Below, piece by piece: positions 52,113 through 52,508 of a stretch of 52,508 nucleotides of DNA; the stretch's first letter is position 1; every line of letters starts with the position of its first letter. The position numbers were made by a program, and so were the translations under genes. Under the pieces are notes generated by a model, which did no database searches, was not told where the DNA came from, and was given only the letters and a program-made list of their open reading frames with translations. Origin of the DNA: Pantoea brenneri (lineage in GTDB: Bacteria > Pseudomonadota > Gammaproteobacteria > Enterobacterales > Enterobacteriaceae); the NCBI GenBank assembly GCA_002095305.1, contig MIEI01000027.1, positions 1-52,508 of the forward strand, written 5' to 3'.

Positions 52113-52508
52113 TCAGTTTTTCAGATGGCGGCTGGCGAAGCGCACCGCAAGACTGGCCGCGCCAGCCAGCGTTGACAGCGCCACGACGCCGTTCCAGCCC
52201 CAGTGCGCCAGCGCCAGGCTCCCCAGCGCCGCACCGCTTGCCATGCCGATAAACACCACGGTAAACAGCAGCGCATTCAGGCGACTGCGCGCTTCCGGCG
52301 CCAGGCCATATACCAGCGTCTGATGCGCCACCAGCGTCGCCTGTACTCCTAAATCGAAACCGATGGTGCTGACCACAATCAACGCCAGCTGAGCCGGCAG
52401 CGGCAACAACGGCAGCAGGAACATCAGGGCAAACGAGACGGTCACCAGCGCGGCACCGGCCTGGGTCACTCTGGCCGGACCGATGCGGTCGGCGAAGCTG
52501 CCGGCCAG
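52113..52508 (-). CDS. MFS transporter (C-terminal part, truncated by window edge)
   Basis: Only the last ~131 residues are present. The frame is open through the window edge, reading AGSFADRIGPARVTQAGAAL. Two halves of helices follow (FALMFLLPLLPLPAQLALIVV, ALLFTVVFIGMASGAALGSL, WNGVVALSTLAGAASLAVRF). GAALGSLA and FADRIG fit the C-terminal half of a major facilitator. The family and substrate cannot be resolved without the upstream part. The apparent start at 52469 is an internal GTG and is not used. Confidence 0.75.
   Translation of the reverse strand: MAGSFADRIGPARVTQAGAALVTVSFALMFLLPLLPLPAQLALIVVSTIGFDLGVQATLVAHQTLVYGLAPEARSRLNALLFTVVFIGMASGAALGSLALAHWGWNGVVALSTLAGAASLAVRFASRHLKN

Noticed and set aside
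1..52508. CRISPR array, IS element, prophage, tRNA or rRNA
   Set aside because: No regularly spaced direct repeats, transposase-like frames, integrases or RNA-gene signatures were seen on either strand.

Overview
The window is a gene-dense stretch of enterobacterial chromosome (gamma-proteobacteria, Enterobacterales). The conserved order ftsY, rsmD, yhhL, yhhM, yhhN, zntA, tusA, yhhQ, dcrB ... yhhS, yhhT and later yhiN, pitA, uspB, uspA, rsmJ, prlC, rlmJ ... gor follows E. coli. The blocks inserted between these genes, together with the absence of dtpB and acpT at their E. coli positions, point to an Erwiniaceae-type genome such as Pantoea or Erwinia. That genus-level call is inference. I saw no rRNA, tRNA, IS element, prophage or CRISPR array.

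Layout. 1-6.9 kb: ftsY (5' end only) and the rsmD-to-dcrB block, with a ZntR-type promoter before zntA and a convincing class-I preQ1 riboswitch before the queuosine-precursor transporter gene yhhQ. 6.9-18.3 kb: a complete myo-inositol catabolic cluster, iolD-iolG-iolE facing left, iolC (fused to a DUF2090 aldolase-like domain) and the RpiR-type regulator iolR facing right, iolA and iolB facing left, and an IolI-like TIM-barrel gene facing right. It lies between dcrB and yhhS, which are neighbours in E. coli. 18.4-23 kb: yhhS, yhhT, a GntR/FCD regulator and uxuA (mannonate dehydratase). 23.3-31 kb: a CSS-EAL phosphodiesterase, proP, hemB, a GAF-GGDEF cyclase, a secreted alpha/beta hydrolase and an AraC-type regulator. 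31-38.8 kb: queH, galP, an SDR, a LacI-type regulator, a two-gene membrane module of unknown function, an aldo/keto reductase and yhiN. 39-49.2 kb: pitA, uspB/uspA, prlC-rsmJ, rlmJ, a CPBP protease, rnz and gor. 49.3-52.5 kb: a Tat-exported esterase, a CPA1 antiporter with a small periplasmic partner, and a truncated MFS gene.

How the parts work together. The iol genes encode the route from myo-inositol through inosose, diketo-inositol, 5-deoxyglucuronate and 2-deoxy-5-keto-gluconate (phosphate) to malonate semialdehyde and acetyl-CoA. The separate IolJ aldolase is replaced by the IolC C-terminal domain, and no dedicated inositol transporter lies in the cluster. YhhQ with its riboswitch and QueH both serve queuosine.

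Caveat on quality: three well-conserved genes (yhhN, proP, prlC) are each split by what looks like one missing base in a short homopolymer. I suspect base-calling errors in the assembly rather than three independent gene losses. The rest of the window is intact. I found no clearly new defence or mobile system. The least explained pieces are the membrane protein plus 65-residue protein at 35325-36351, the antiporter-linked small periplasmic protein, and a terminator-like hairpin between uspB and uspA.
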